A stretch of DNA of 64,000 nucleotides from Streptosporangiales bacterium (GCA_009379955.1 WHST01000004.1:1-64000), one strand, 5' to 3'; counted from the stretch's first letter, positions 49,176 to 58,615 are shown. The notes: a model not told the origin generated them from the sequence alone. A program made the numbers and translations.

Positions 49176-50916
49176 CCAGCAGGTGATGTCCTCACCCGGC
49201 GACTCGGTCGCCCCGCCGCGCTACCGGCGCCTGCTCGGTCGCACGCGCGAGACCTGGATCCAGTATGCGACGCTGGTCGTCGTCCTGCTCCTGGTGCTCG
49301 CGCCGCTCGTGCCGACGCTCATCCAGTCTTTCCTCAGCGAGGCGATCTTCGCCGACGACAAGGCGTTCACCGCGGGCAACTACGGGCGCATGTTCACCGA
49401 GGCCGACTTCGGGCAGGTGATCGTGAACAGCCTCCAGCTCGCGGCCCTCACCACGGTCATCGCGATGGTGCTGTCCGTCGCGCTCGCCGTCGTGCTCATC
49501 AGGATCCGCATCCCCGGCGGGGGCGTGATGAGCAACATGCTGCTGTGGCCGATCTACATCTCGCCACTCGTGCTGGCGTTCGGCTTCATCATCATCTACG
49601 GTCCCGCGGGCTACGTCAGCAAGGCCGTCAGCCTCGTCACCGGCGAGGTGCCGTGGAACCTCTACACGATTCCCGGTATGGCCGTCACCTCGGCGGTCGC
49701 GTACATCCCGCTCGGCTACCTGTACTGCTCCAACGCCCTGCGTATCGCCGACACCTCGCTGGAGAACGCCGCGCGCACGTGCGGCGCCCGCCCGTGGCGC
49801 GTCATCTGGTCGGTGATCCTGCCGATGCTGCGGCCGCCGATCATGTACGCGTCGCTGCTCATCTTCACCGCGGCGCTGGAGGAGCTGAGCATCCCGCTGC
49901 TCTACGGCAGCCCGGTCGGCATCGACACGTTCGCGAGCTTCATCTTCACCCGCGGCCTCACCCAGGCGAACCCCGACTATGGCATCCTCGGGGCGTCGTC
50001 GATCTTCGTGCTGCTCATCCTCGGTGTGCTGGTGACCATCCAGGCGCTCGTACTGCGCAACAGCCGGCGGTTCGTCTCCGTGCGGGGCAAGGCCTCGCGC
50101 GAGCACCGGTTCGAGGTCGGCCGGGGGCGCTGGGTGGCGTTCGCGCTCGTCGTGCTCTACCTGGTGCTCGGCCCGCTGCTCCCGCTGTTCGGGCTCGTCG
50201 CCCGCGCGTTCACCCAGGTACTCTCGCCGCTGGTGTCGCCGTTCGAGGTGTTGTCGCTCGGCAACTTCCAGGTGATCTTCGGCTACCGGCAGTACGTCGG
50301 CGCGATCGGCAACAGCCTCTTCATCGCCCTCGTCGGGGCGATCCTGACCACGCTGCTGATGGCGGTCGCGGTGCTCGTCGCGCGGCGCTCGAACTTTCGG
50401 TTCGCCCGCCCCGTCGAGGTGACGGCGCTCGCGCCGCAGGCACTCCCCGGCACGATCCTCGGTCTCGGGTTCTTCTGGGCGTTCCTGTTCATCGCGCCGA
50501 TCAGCTGGGTGCAGGGCACGGTCCTCGCCCTGATCATCGCGTTCAGCGTCCGCGCGTTCCCCCAGGCGTTCGGGGCCATCGCGCCGATGGTCATGCAGAT
50601 CAGCGAGGAGCTCGACCAGGCCGCCCGCTCGGTCGGGGCCGACTGGTGGCGCACCTTCAGCCGCATCCTGCTCCGGCTGGTCACGCCCGCCCTGCTGTCG
50701 AGCTTCGTCCTGCTCTTCGTACAGATGTTCAAGGAGTTCTCGCCCGCGGTGTTCCTGGGCAGCGCGGACAGCGAGATCATCGGCACCACGGCCCTGACCC
50801 TGTGGCAGAACGGCAACACCGGTGCGGTCGCCGCACTGTCCTGCATCCAGATCGCGATCATCGCGATCGTCGTCTTCGTCGCCGGCAAAGTCCTGAAGGT
50901 GCGGTCCCATGCCTGA
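49168..50916 (+). CDS. ABC transporter permease, two fused membrane domains (FbpB/PotB-type)
   Basis: 582-aa protein with about twelve hydrophobic helices. Two EAA-type loops are visible (ENAARTCGARPWRVIWSVILP and LDQAARSVGADWWRTFSRIL), showing that two permease domains are fused, as in FbpB. The start is uncertain: a TTG at 49168 follows GAAGAG and overlaps the binding-protein stop by 8 bp; GTG 49183 and ATG 49186 are alternatives. Its stop overlaps the start of the ATPase gene by 8 bp, so the importer genes are translationally coupled. Confidence 0.92.
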   Translation: MASQQVMSSPGDSVAPPRYRRLLGRTRETWIQYATLVVVLLLVLAPLVPTLIQSFLSEAIFADDKAFTAGNYGRMFTEADFGQVIVNSLQLAALTTVIAMVLSVALAVVLIRIRIPGGGVMSNMLLWPIYISPLVLAFGFIIIYGPAGYVSKAVSLVTGEVPWNLYTIPGMAVTSAVAYIPLGYLYCSNALRIADTSLENAARTCGARPWRVIWSVILPMLRPPIMYASLLIFTAALEELSIPLLYGSPVGIDTFASFIFTRGLTQANPDYGILGASSIFVLLILGVLVTIQALVLRNSRRFVSVRGKASREHRFEVGRGRWVAFALVVLYLVLGPLLPLFGLVARAFTQVLSPLVSPFEVLSLGNFQVIFGYRQYVGAIGNSLFIALVGAILTTLLMAVAVLVARRSNFRFARPVEVTALAPQALPGTILGLGFFWAFLFIAPISWVQGTVLALIIAFSVRAFPQAFGAIAPMVMQISEELDQAARSVGADWWRTFSRILLRLVTPALLSSFVLLFVQMFKEFSPAVFLGSADSEIIGTTALTLWQNGNTGAVAALSCIQIAIIAIVVFVAGKVLKVRSHA

Positions 50917-52039
50917 GCTCACCGTCAAGAACCTCGCCAAGCGGTTCGCCGCGACCAAGGCACTCGACGACATCACGTTCACGGTGAAGGACGGCGAGTT
51001 CTTCACGTTGCTCGGACCCAGCGGGTGCGGCAAGTCGACGACGCTGATGAGCATCGCCGGCCTCGAGCGCCCGGACGCCGGGTCGATCGCCGCCGGCGAC
51101 ACCGTGTTCGTCGACACCGAGAAGAACACCAACCTGCCGCCGGAGGAGCGCAACCTCGGCATGGTGTTCCAGTCGTACGCGCTCTGGCCGCACATGACCG
51201 TCGCGGCCAACCTCGAGATGCCGCTCAAGCTGCGGAAGATCCCGAAGGCCGAGCGCGACCGGCTGATCAAGGACGCCCTCGTCCAGGTGGGCCTCGACGG
51301 GTACGCCGACCGCTACCCGCACCAGATGTCCGGTGGCCAGCAGCAGCGTGTCGCGCTCGCCCGCGCGATCGTGTACTCGCCGACCGTCCTGCTGCTCGAC
51401 GAGCCGCTGTCGAACCTCGACGCCAAGCTCAGGGAGCGGGCGCGCACCTGGCTCAAGGACCTCCAGCAGAAGGTGGGCATCACCACCGTCTACGTCACCC
51501 ACGACCAGGTGGAGGCACTGACGCTGAGCGACCGGATCGCCGTGATGAGCGAGGGCGAGATGCTGCAGGTCGGCACGCCCGAGGACATCTACGAGTGGCC
51601 GAGCAGCCCCGAGGTCGCCGATTTCGTCGGGCGCTGCAACTTCTTCCCCGCCACCGTGGTCCGATCCGCCGACGGGCACGTCGACGTCCGCATGGGGTCG
51701 GGTGATGCGACGCTTCGCGTATCCTCGGACCAGAGTTTCGACGCCGATGCCGCCGTCACCCTCGGGATGCGTGCCGAGCGGCTGCGCGTGCGTCCGGCCG
51801 GCGAGACCGTCCCCGACGGCGCCAACGTCCTGCCGGTACGGCTGGTCAAGAGGTCGTTCGCCGGCAGCCGGTACGAGTACGAGGTCACGTTCGGCGACCG
51901 GCGCGTGGTGGTGGAGACCGACGACGCGGTGGACGGCGACGAGCTGTTGCTCGACGTCCCCTCGACCGGTGTCTACGTCTTCGCCGGCACGTTCACCGGA
52001 TCCGGTGCGGCGAGGACCCAGGACGAGGACGGTGAATGA
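50909..52039 (+). CDS. ABC transporter ATPase (FbpC/PotA type) with TOBE-like C-terminus
   Basis: 376-aa ATPase. Walker A is LLGPSGCGKSTT (residue ~38), the Q-loop is VFQSYALWPHMTV, the signature is MSGGQQQRVALARAI, and Walker B is VLLLDEPLSNLDAK, with the H-loop in VYVTHDQVEA. After about residue 235 a TOBE/MOP-like domain (NFFPATVVRS, RAERLRVRP) senses ligand or stabilises the complex. The ATG at 50909 overlaps the permease stop, and its own stop overlaps the CoA-transferase start (ATGA). Confidence 0.94.
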   Translation: MPELTVKNLAKRFAATKALDDITFTVKDGEFFTLLGPSGCGKSTTLMSIAGLERPDAGSIAAGDTVFVDTEKNTNLPPEERNLGMVFQSYALWPHMTVAANLEMPLKLRKIPKAERDRLIKDALVQVGLDGYADRYPHQMSGGQQQRVALARAIVYSPTVLLLDEPLSNLDAKLRERARTWLKDLQQKVGITTVYVTHDQVEALTLSDRIAVMSEGEMLQVGTPEDIYEWPSSPEVADFVGRCNFFPATVVRSADGHVDVRMGSGDATLRVSSDQSFDADAAVTLGMRAERLRVRPAGETVPDGANVLPVRLVKRSFAGSRYEYEVTFGDRRVVVETDDAVDGDELLLDVPSTGVYVFAGTFTGSGAARTQDEDGE

Positions 52040-53232
52040 CGGCGACCACATTGCCGCTGGACGGTGTACGGGTTCTCGACCTGAGCCGGCTTGTCGCGGG
52101 GAACCAGCTCAGCATGCTGCTCGGCGACTTCGGCGCCGACGTCGTCAAGGTGGAGCAACCCGGGAAGGGTGACTCGCTGCGGGCCTGGCGGGTGGCCGGC
52201 CAGGAGGTGCACTGGAAGGTCTACGGGCGCAACAAGCGCAGCATCACGCTCGACCTCAAGCACCCGCGGCTGCGTGAGCTGCTGCTGCGCCTCGTCGACG
52301 ACGCGCAGGTCTTCGTCGAGAGCTTCAAGCCGGGCACGCTCGAGCGGCTCGACCTGGCGCCGGCCGAGCTGTTGGCGCGCAACCCGCGCCTGGTCGTCGT
52401 CCGGGTCTCCGGGTGGGGGCAGTCGGGGTCGATGTTCGAACGTCCCGGGTTCGGCACCCTCGTCGAGGCGATGAGCGGTCTCGCGGCGATGAACGGGTTC
52501 GAGGACCGCGAACCGGTGCTCCCGCCGGGGGCGCTGGCCGACATGGTCGCCGGGACGTACGGCGCGTTCGCCGTGACGATGGCGTTGCGGCACGCGGAGG
52601 CGAGCGGCGCAGGACAGGTCATCGACCTGTCGCTGTTCGAGCCGCTGTTCTCGGTACTCGGCCCGATGGCCGCCGTGCACGCGCTCACCGGCGACGTACC
52701 GAAGCGCACGGGCAGCAGGTCGCGGACGTCGGCGCCGCGCAACGTGTACCCCAGCAGCGACGGCGGGTACGTCGCGCTGTCCGGCTCGACGCAGGTGATG
52801 ACCGAGCGGCTGTTCCGCGCCATCGGTCGTCCCGATCTCGTCGACGACCCGAGGTTCGCCGACAACACCGCGCGGTTGGCGCACATCGAGGAGCTCGACG
52901 CCATCGTCGGCGGCTACTTCGCGCAGCACACGCTGGAGGACAACGTCGCGCACATGCACGAGGCCGGGGTCACCGTCGCGCCGGTGAGCACCATCGACCA
53001 GCTCGTCGACAGCGAGTTCTTCCGCACCCGCGGTGTGCTCGTCGACGGGCCCGACGCGTACGGACCCGATCCGGTGCCCATGCACGCGGTCGTCCCGCGG
53101 CTCGGCCTCACCCCCGGTGAGGTCAGGCTGCCGGCACCGCGACTCGGGCAGCACAACGAGGACATCCTCAGGCCGCTCGTCGACGAGGACGAGTGGAAGC
53201 GGATGGTGACGGAAGGTGTGATCGACGCGTGA
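52036..53232 (+). CDS. Class III (CaiB/BaiF) CoA-transferase of the CitE operon
   Basis: 398-aa family III CoA-transferase. DGVRVLDLSRLVAGNQLSM, GADVVKVEQPGKGDSLR, YGRNKRSITLDLKHPRL and FERPGFGTLVEAMSG, in the region of the catalytic Asp, are visible. It overlaps the ATPase upstream and the CitE-like lyase downstream by 4 bp each. This arrangement fits activation of an imported dicarboxylic acid to its CoA ester, for example itaconate, citramalate, mesaconate or malate; the actual acid is not known. The donor CoA is presumably succinyl-CoA or acetyl-CoA. Confidence 0.92.
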   Translation: MTATTLPLDGVRVLDLSRLVAGNQLSMLLGDFGADVVKVEQPGKGDSLRAWRVAGQEVHWKVYGRNKRSITLDLKHPRLRELLLRLVDDAQVFVESFKPGTLERLDLAPAELLARNPRLVVVRVSGWGQSGSMFERPGFGTLVEAMSGLAAMNGFEDREPVLPPGALADMVAGTYGAFAVTMALRHAEASGAGQVIDLSLFEPLFSVLGPMAAVHALTGDVPKRTGSRSRTSAPRNVYPSSDGGYVALSGSTQVMTERLFRAIGRPDLVDDPRFADNTARLAHIEELDAIVGGYFAQHTLEDNVAHMHEAGVTVAPVSTIDQLVDSEFFRTRGVLVDGPDAYGPDPVPMHAVVPRLGLTPGEVRLPAPRLGQHNEDILRPLVDEDEWKRMVTEGVIDA

Positions 53233-54125
53233 GCCCAGGTGCGACTCCAACCCCGCCGGTGTGGCGGTCCCTGCTGTACGTCCCCGTCAACCAGCGACGC
53301 TTCGTCGACAAGGCGCACACGCGTGGCGCGGATGCGATCCAGCTCGACCTCGAGGACAGCATCGCCCCGGCCGAGAAGGACGAGGCGCGCACGAAGCTCC
53401 CCGACGCGGTCGACCGTGTGGCCGCGCACGGCATCGACGTCGTGGTGCGGATCAACCGCCCGTGGCGGATCGCCGTACGCGACGTCGAGGTCGCCGTCCG
53501 TCCCGGCGTCCGCGCCCTCGCCCTGCCCAAGATCGCCTCGGCCGACCACGTCCGCATGCTCGACGAGATCGTGACCGAGGTCGAGGCGCAGGCGGGCATG
53601 GCCCCGGGCTCGGTCGGCTTCATCGCGATGGTCGAGACGGCCGACGCGCTCTTCAAGGTGCGGGAGATCGCGGGCGCGGGGCCACGGGTGTGGGCCCTGA
53701 CGCTCGGCAGCGAGGACCTCGCCACGTCACTCGGCATCGAGCCGCATCCCGACCTGCTGTCCAGCCACAAGATGTCGCTCATCGCCGCCGCCCGCGCCGC
53801 CGGTGTCTGGCCGCTCGGACTCGTCGGCACGCTCGCGGACTTCAAGGACCTCGACGGGTTCCGCGCGATCGCGCGTCACTCCCGTCGGGCGGGCTGTGTC
53901 GGCGCGAGCGCGATCCATCCGGTCCAGGTGCCGATCCTCAACGAGGAGTTCAGCCCCGACCCGGAGGCAGTCGCCCGGGCGCGGCGCCTCGTCAGCGCGT
54001 ACCAGGACGCTCATGCGCGCGGGGTGGGAGCGATCGAGTTCGAGGGCGGCATGATCGACGAGCCCCTCGCCGAGCGTGCCCGTGCCCTCATCCGCCTGCA
54101 CGAGGCCGTCGCCGCGCGCGGCTAG
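53229..54125 (+). CDS. CitE/HpcH-type acyl-CoA lyase (citrate lyase beta-subunit-like)
   Basis: 298-aa HpcH/HpaI aldolase family enzyme. WRSLLYVPVNQRRFVDKA, the metal/phosphate region IQLDLEDSIAPAEKDEAR, VVVRINRP, and the catalytic segments IAMVETADALFKV and TLGSEDLATSLGIEPHPD are typical of malyl-CoA, citramalyl-CoA and (3S)-malyl-CoA/citramalyl-CoA lyases. It probably cleaves the CoA ester made by the preceding CoA-transferase. The GTG at 53229 overlaps the transferase stop (GTGA). Single-gene CitE without CitF/CitD cannot be citrate lyase. Confidence 0.9.
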   Translation: MSPGATPTPPVWRSLLYVPVNQRRFVDKAHTRGADAIQLDLEDSIAPAEKDEARTKLPDAVDRVAAHGIDVVVRINRPWRIAVRDVEVAVRPGVRALALPKIASADHVRMLDEIVTEVEAQAGMAPGSVGFIAMVETADALFKVREIAGAGPRVWALTLGSEDLATSLGIEPHPDLLSSHKMSLIAAARAAGVWPLGLVGTLADFKDLDGFRAIARHSRRAGCVGASAIHPVQVPILNEEFSPDPEAVARARRLVSAYQDAHARGVGAIEFEGGMIDEPLAERARALIRLHEAVAARG

Positions 54126-54126
54126 G

Positions 54127-55563
54127 TCAGCCGGCCACCAGCGCCATGAACTGCGGGACCGTCAGCGCCTCGAACGCGTCCTGGTCGAGGCACTGGTCGA
54201 CGATCCCGGTCGCGCGCCGCCGCGGGAACCGGGTGGCGACGTTGTCGCGGAACTTCCGTTCCAGCAGTGGGATGCCCTCGGCGCGGCGCACCCGGTGGCC
54301 GAGGGGGTACTCGACGGCGACGGTCCTGGTGGCCGAGCCGTCGGCGAAGACGACGCGGACGGCGTTCGCGATCGACCGCTTGTCGGGGTCGAGGTAGTCG
54401 CGCGTGTAGGCGGGGTTCTCGGTGACGGTCATCCGGTCACGGAGCGCGTCGATGCGCGGGTCGGCGGCGGCTGCGTCCTCGTAGTGGTCGGCGGTCACCG
54501 TGCCGTGCAGCAGCGCGGTCGCCACGATGTACTGCAGGCAGTGGTCGCGGTCGGCGGGATTGTGCAGCGGCCCGGTCTTGTCGATGATGCGGATCGCCGA
54601 CTCGTGGGTGCGGATCTCCACCCGCTCGATCTCGGCCAGCCGCGGAGCGACCTCGGGGTGCAGGGTGACGGCCGCCTCGAGCGCGGTCTGCGCGTGGAAC
54701 TCCGCGGGGTAGGAGATCTTGAACAGGACGTTCTCCATGACGTACGTGCCGAGCGGCCGCGCGAGGGTGAGCTCCGCACCGCCGAGGACGACGTCGTGGA
54801 AGCCCCAGGTGGGTGTCGTGAGCGCTGCCGGGTAGCCTATCTCGCCGGCGAGGACGAGCATCGCCAGCCGCACGCCGCGGCTGGTGGCGTCGCCCGCCGC
54901 CCACGACTTGCGCGGACCGGCGTTTGGCGCGTGCCGGTAGGCGCGCAGCGTGCCACCGTCGCAGAGTGCGTGCGAGACCGCGTCGGCGATCTGGTCGCGG
55001 TCGCCGCCGAGCAGCGAGGTGGCCACGGCGGCCGACGCGAGCCGTACGTAGAGCACGTGGTCGATGCCGCGCCGGTTGAGCGAGGTGTCGAGGGCCAGCA
55101 CGCCCTGGATCTCGTGCGCTTTCACGGTCGCGGCGAGCACGTCGCGCATGGTCAGCGGCTGCCGGCCGCTCGCCAGGCGGGTGTGCGAGGCGTACGCGGC
55201 GGCGGCCAGGATCGCGCCCACGTTGTCCGACGGGTGGCCCCACTCGGCGGCCAGCCAGGTGTCGTTGTAGTCGAGCCAGCGGACCATCGTGCCGATGTCG
55301 AACGCCGCCTTGACGGGGTCGAGCACGTACGAGGTGCCGGGCACCGGGACGCCGCCGGGCACCACCGTGCCGGGGACGACGGGACCGATCAGCTTCGCGC
55401 ACTCGGGATAGCGCAGGGCGAGGAACCCGCAACCGAGTGCGTCGACCAGGCTGGCGCGCGCGGTCCGCAGCGCGAGCCCGCCGCCGATGGTCGTGTCGGC
55501 GACGTAGTCGGCGACGGTCCGCAGCAAGGGATCGGGAGCGGGGCGGGTGACGGGGGCGTTCAT
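54127..55563 (-). CDS. MmgE/PrpD-family dehydratase or decarboxylase
   Basis: 478-aa MmgE/PrpD protein (2-methylcitrate dehydratase, cis-aconitate decarboxylase or related). [22 protein letters not shown], the pattern around [16 protein letters not shown], and [16 protein letters not shown] are family features. It converges with the CitE gene (1 bp between stops) and is divergent from an ArsR-type regulator with only 13 bp between start codons. It may supply or process the dicarboxylic acid handled by the CoA-transferase/CitE pair, but the reaction is not certain. Confidence 0.88.
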   Translation of the reverse strand: MNAPVTRPAPDPLLRTVADYVADTTIGGGLALRTARASLVDALGCGFLALRYPECAKLIGPVVPGTVVPGGVPVPGTSYVLDPVKAAFDIGTMVRWLDYNDTWLAAEWGHPSDNVGAILAAAAYASHTRLASGRQPLTMRDVLAATVKAHEIQGVLALDTSLNRRGIDHVLYVRLASAAVATSLLGGDRDQIADAVSHALCDGGTLRAYRHAPNAGPRKSWAAGDATSRGVRLAMLVLAGEIGYPAALTTPTWGFHDVVLGGAELTLARPLGTYVMENVLFKISYPAEFHAQTALEAAVTLHPEVAPRLAEIERVEIRTHESAIRIIDKTGPLHNPADRDHCLQYIVATALLHGTVTADHYEDAAAADPRIDALRDRMTVTENPAYTRDYLDPDKRSIANAVRVVFADGSATRTVAVEYPLGHRVRRAEGIPLLERKFRDNVATRFPRRRATGIVDQCLDQDAFEALTVPQFMALVAG

Positions 55564-55576
55564 CGGTGTCCAGCCT

Positions 55577-56665
55577 ATGCTCCCGGGTGTGCCGATCATC
55601 GTGGTGCTCGAGGGGGCGGCAGACGATCGCTGCGTCGTCCGGCTGTCGCCGATCGCCGAGCTGTCTGCGGCGTTGCACGCGCTGAACGAGATCGACCACC
55701 ATCCGCGCAGCCGTCAATGGGCGGACGCGGTCGCCGGCGCCGTCGACCGTGATCTCCTCGAACGCGCGGCCGCGTGGGCGCCGCTGTGGGGATCATTGCG
55801 GGCGCGCTTCCTGCTCCCGCTGGACGACCGCACCGATCGCACGCTCGACAAGGAGCTCGCCGACGTCGAGGCGCTGGGCGTCGCGCACCTCGTCGCCATG
55901 TGCGCCGAGGCCATCGTGGACCGCGACCGGACTCTCAGGTACGACCGGCTGAGCCGCGACGCGACGGTGGTGCGGCAGTTCCTCGACCGTGCGGCTCACC
56001 TCTCGCCCGAACGGCTCGCGCTCGCCAAGCGGCTGGTCGACGACCCGGTGTCCCTGCGCCACGACCTCGTCGCGTTCCTGCGCGCGTTCGCGTCGACCGG
56101 GTTCGAGCGCGAGTGGCGCTCGCTGGAGTCGGCGCTGCGCCAGGACGCACGACGGCGCTGCCACGACCTCGAGCGGCGCGGCCTGGGCGTCATCGCGGAC
56201 CTGACGACCACGGCACACGAGCACGCGCGTCCGCGCCGGATCGTCTTCGACAAGCTGTACGACGGCACCGCCAAGGTCGCCGACCAGGTCTGCCTGCTCG
56301 TGCCGTCGGTCCACGTGCGCCCCCACGTGACCATCAAGCACAACGCCGGGCTGCCGATCGTCATCCAGTACGCCGTCGGCGGGACGGACGACGTCTCGTA
56401 CGACGTGGTCAGGAAGCGGATGCTGACGCTCAGCGACCCGATCCGCATCCGGATGTGCCGGTGGATCCTGCGCGAACCGCACACCACGAGCGACCTCGCC
56501 CGCCGGATGGGGATGTCGGAACCGCAGGTCTCCCGGCACCTCAGGCGGCTGCGCGAAGCCGGGCTCGTCCGGACGAGGCGGGAGGGACGGCTGGTGTTCT
56601 ACACCCTCGACGCCGAGTCGATCCAGCGGCTCGGCGGCGATCTCCTCGACGCCCTGCGCCGCTGA
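55577..56665 (+). CDS. ArsR-type regulator with large N-terminal domain (DUF5937-like)
   Basis: 362-aa regulator. Residues ~1-270 form an arginine-rich helical domain beginning [20 protein letters not shown], as in the DUF5937 family. The C-terminal ~80 residues are an ArsR winged helix ([19 protein letters not shown], then [20 protein letters not shown] and [10 protein letters not shown]). No CxC metal site is seen. The ATG at 55577 is 13 bp from the prpD start; a GTG at 55589 is the alternative. It probably controls prpD and possibly the CitE operon. Confidence 0.82.
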   Translation: MLPGVPIIVVLEGAADDRCVVRLSPIAELSAALHALNEIDHHPRSRQWADAVAGAVDRDLLERAAAWAPLWGSLRARFLLPLDDRTDRTLDKELADVEALGVAHLVAMCAEAIVDRDRTLRYDRLSRDATVVRQFLDRAAHLSPERLALAKRLVDDPVSLRHDLVAFLRAFASTGFEREWRSLESALRQDARRRCHDLERRGLGVIADLTTTAHEHARPRRIVFDKLYDGTAKVADQVCLLVPSVHVRPHVTIKHNAGLPIVIQYAVGGTDDVSYDVVRKRMLTLSDPIRIRMCRWILREPHTTSDLARRMGMSEPQVSRHLRRLREAGLVRTRREGRLVFYTLDAESIQRLGGDLLDALRR

Positions 56666-56726
56666 TGAGGACGCCGGCGGACCTGTTGCTTGACGGCGCG
56701 CGCCCGCACTCTGCACTGTGACTTCT

Positions 56727-56830
56727 AGGGCGTGTCTCCTCATGACTGTCCAGTACGAGCTCGTCCTCCGCCACCGCCACTGACCGCCCTGGACGCCGCT
56801 CGCTCCGAACGCCGTAAGGAGACACGCCCT
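56727..56830. repeat. MITE-like foldback element with 14-bp terminal inverted repeats
   Basis: AGGGCGTGTCTCCT (56727-56740) and AGGAGACACGCCCT (56817-56830) are exact complements, bounding a 76-bp interior. Inside are a second perfect pair GTCCAG (56748-56753)/CTGGAC (56789-56794) and the palindrome ACGAGCTCGT. No transposase fits. The form is that of a miniature inverted-repeat element; flanking target duplications are not obvious. The right repeat contains AAGGAG and lies directly before the following IclR gene. Confidence 0.6.
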
Positions 56831-56832
56831 GG

Positions 56833-57633
56833 ATGTCTGCCTCCGGTGGTCCGCCAAGCTCCGCGAGCCTGCGCCGCGACCTCGAGATCCTCGACGTGCT
56901 CGCCAGCGACGAGTGCCGCAGGCGCGGCGGGCTGGGCGTCGTCCGGATCGCCGAGCGGCTGGGCAGGGAGAACAGCCAGGTGTCGCGGGCCTTGCGGGCA
57001 CTCGCCGAGGCCGGGATGGTCGAGCGCGACCCGCACACCCTCGACTACCGGCTCGGCTGGCGCCTGTACTCGTACGCGGCCAGGACCTTCGAGGCGCGCC
57101 TGGTGCACGTCGCCGCGCCGTTCGTCCGGCGGCTCGTGGCGGCGGTGCAGGAGACCGCGCACCTGTGCGTGTACCGCGGGAACCAGGTCCTCACCCTGTG
57201 GAGCGAGCCCGCGCCGCACGCGTACCGCGCCTCGAGCGTGTGGGACGGCCTCTCCGTCCCGCTGCTGTCGGCCGTCGCGGGGCGCGTGCTCCTGAGCGAC
57301 TGGGAGCCAGCCGTGCTGCGGAAGTGGTTCGGCGACGGTGCCGTCCTGTCGTCCGTCGAACGCCCGCGCGTCCGTACCGTCGACGAGCTGGTGACCGAGC
57401 TGGCCGTGATCAAGCAGCGCGGGTACGCGCTCGCCCGCGAGGAGTTCGAGATCGGGGTGGTGAGCTGCTCCGCGCCGGTGAAGGACAGCAGGGGGCGGGT
57501 GCTCGCCGCGCTCACGATCTCGGCCCCGAGCCCGCGCCTCGGCGACCGGCTCGACCAGGCCGGCCGGCTCACGGCGAGGTGTGCGGGGGACATCGCGCGG
57601 GCACTCCTGCGGGACGGCGCGACGCCTCGCTGA
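56833..57633 (+). CDS. IclR-family transcriptional regulator (second)
   Basis: 266-aa regulator: winged helix at residues ~12-75 (LRRDLEILDVLASDECRRRG, then VVRIAERLGRENSQVSRALR), followed by an IclR-like effector domain with ARTFEARLVHVAAPFVRRLV, VAGRVLLSDWEP and YALAREEFEIGVVSCSAPV. Its ribosome-binding AAGGAG and leader lie within the foldback repeat at 56.7-56.8 kb. No adjacent catabolic genes are divergent, so its target is not evident; the PrpD/CitE module or distant genes are possible. The exact start is uncertain. Confidence 0.88.
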   Translation: MSASGGPPSSASLRRDLEILDVLASDECRRRGGLGVVRIAERLGRENSQVSRALRALAEAGMVERDPHTLDYRLGWRLYSYAARTFEARLVHVAAPFVRRLVAAVQETAHLCVYRGNQVLTLWSEPAPHAYRASSVWDGLSVPLLSAVAGRVLLSDWEPAVLRKWFGDGAVLSSVERPRVRTVDELVTELAVIKQRGYALAREEFEIGVVSCSAPVKDSRGRVLAALTISAPSPRLGDRLDQAGRLTARCAGDIARALLRDGATPR

Positions 57634-57649
57634 GCCGTCGGCGTCCGAC

Positions 57650-58615
57650 CTACTCGCTCGTGAGGAGCTCGGAGCGCTGGGTGGAGAGGGACTCGCAGTA
57701 CGCGGCGAGCTCGTCGACGCGTGCCTTCAGCCAGGCCAGCGTGGCGCGTACCCAGGCGGCGACGTCGTCGACCTCCTCGAGCGTGTGCTGGATCCTGCGG
57801 TGCCGCGCCCAGTCGATGACGATGTTGTCGATGAACATGTCGGCGAACCAGCGCGTGTCGACCTTGGGCAGCGTGACGTCGGCCGTGACGCCGACGTCGG
57901 CCAGCTCGCGGCCGAACACGTCGAGCGCGCGCTGCGCCGCCCAGGCCACCTCGTCGGCGGCGCCCAGGTGCTTGTGCTTGTAGTAGTCGGCCCACGGCGA
58001 CAGGTTGGTGGCGTCGCCGGCGACGTCGGCCCCCGACCTGCGGATGGCGCGTCCGAGGTGGCCCTCCATCTTCCCGAGCAGGTGCTCGGTGATCGTGCCC
58101 GCCTCGTGCGCCTCGGTGTACTCGCGCAGGTCGACGTCGGCGCCGCGGTACAGGCTCTGGATCTCGGCCAGCCGGGTCCCGCGCGGGTCACCGGCGGCGG
58201 TGAGCTGCGCCGCCTTGCGGTTGACGGCGTAGTCGTACCGGTCGCGCGCGTCGCCGAGCGCGGCGAGCTCGCTGTCCATGCCGGCGAGGTCGGCGGCGAT
58301 CTGGTCGCGGCGCTGTTGCTCACCCAGCAGCTTCTGCCAGGCCGCCTCGGCCTCCACGCGTTCCTTCTGCAACTTGGTCTCGCGACCACCGACCAGGTCG
58401 GAGATGAGGCGGGCGAAGCCGCCACGCTCGAGGCGTTCGACGTCCTTACGCTCGGCGGCGAAGCCGGCCTCGTACGTCTGCACCCGCTCCTCGACCGCGG
58501 TCAGCTGCTCCGCGACGACCCGTCGCTGGCTGCGTAGCTGGTCGTGACGCCGTACCCGTGCGTGAGCGTCACGGATCGCCTCGTCGACGTCGAACGTGCC
58601 GGGATCATGGGACAT
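57650..58615 (-). CDS. Coiled-coil protein of unknown function
   Basis: 321-aa soluble protein with heavily charged helical segments: an early coiled-coil (about residues 20-115, including RSQRRVVAEQLTAVEERVQT and KLQKERVEAEAAWQKLLGEQ) and a C-terminal helical domain with WFADMFIDNIVIDWARHRRI. No signal peptide or membrane helix. No family recognised. The ATG at 58615 begins MSHDPGTFDVDEAIRD. It stands alone, in convergent orientation to the IclR gene and divergent from the HAAS protein. It could be a structural or regulatory protein. Confidence 0.75.
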   Translation of the reverse strand: MSHDPGTFDVDEAIRDAHARVRRHDQLRSQRRVVAEQLTAVEERVQTYEAGFAAERKDVERLERGGFARLISDLVGGRETKLQKERVEAEAAWQKLLGEQQRRDQIAADLAGMDSELAALGDARDRYDYAVNRKAAQLTAAGDPRGTRLAEIQSLYRGADVDLREYTEAHEAGTITEHLLGKMEGHLGRAIRRSGADVAGDATNLSPWADYYKHKHLGAADEVAWAAQRALDVFGRELADVGVTADVTLPKVDTRWFADMFIDNIVIDWARHRRIQHTLEEVDDVAAWVRATLAWLKARVDELAAYCESLSTQRSELLTSE

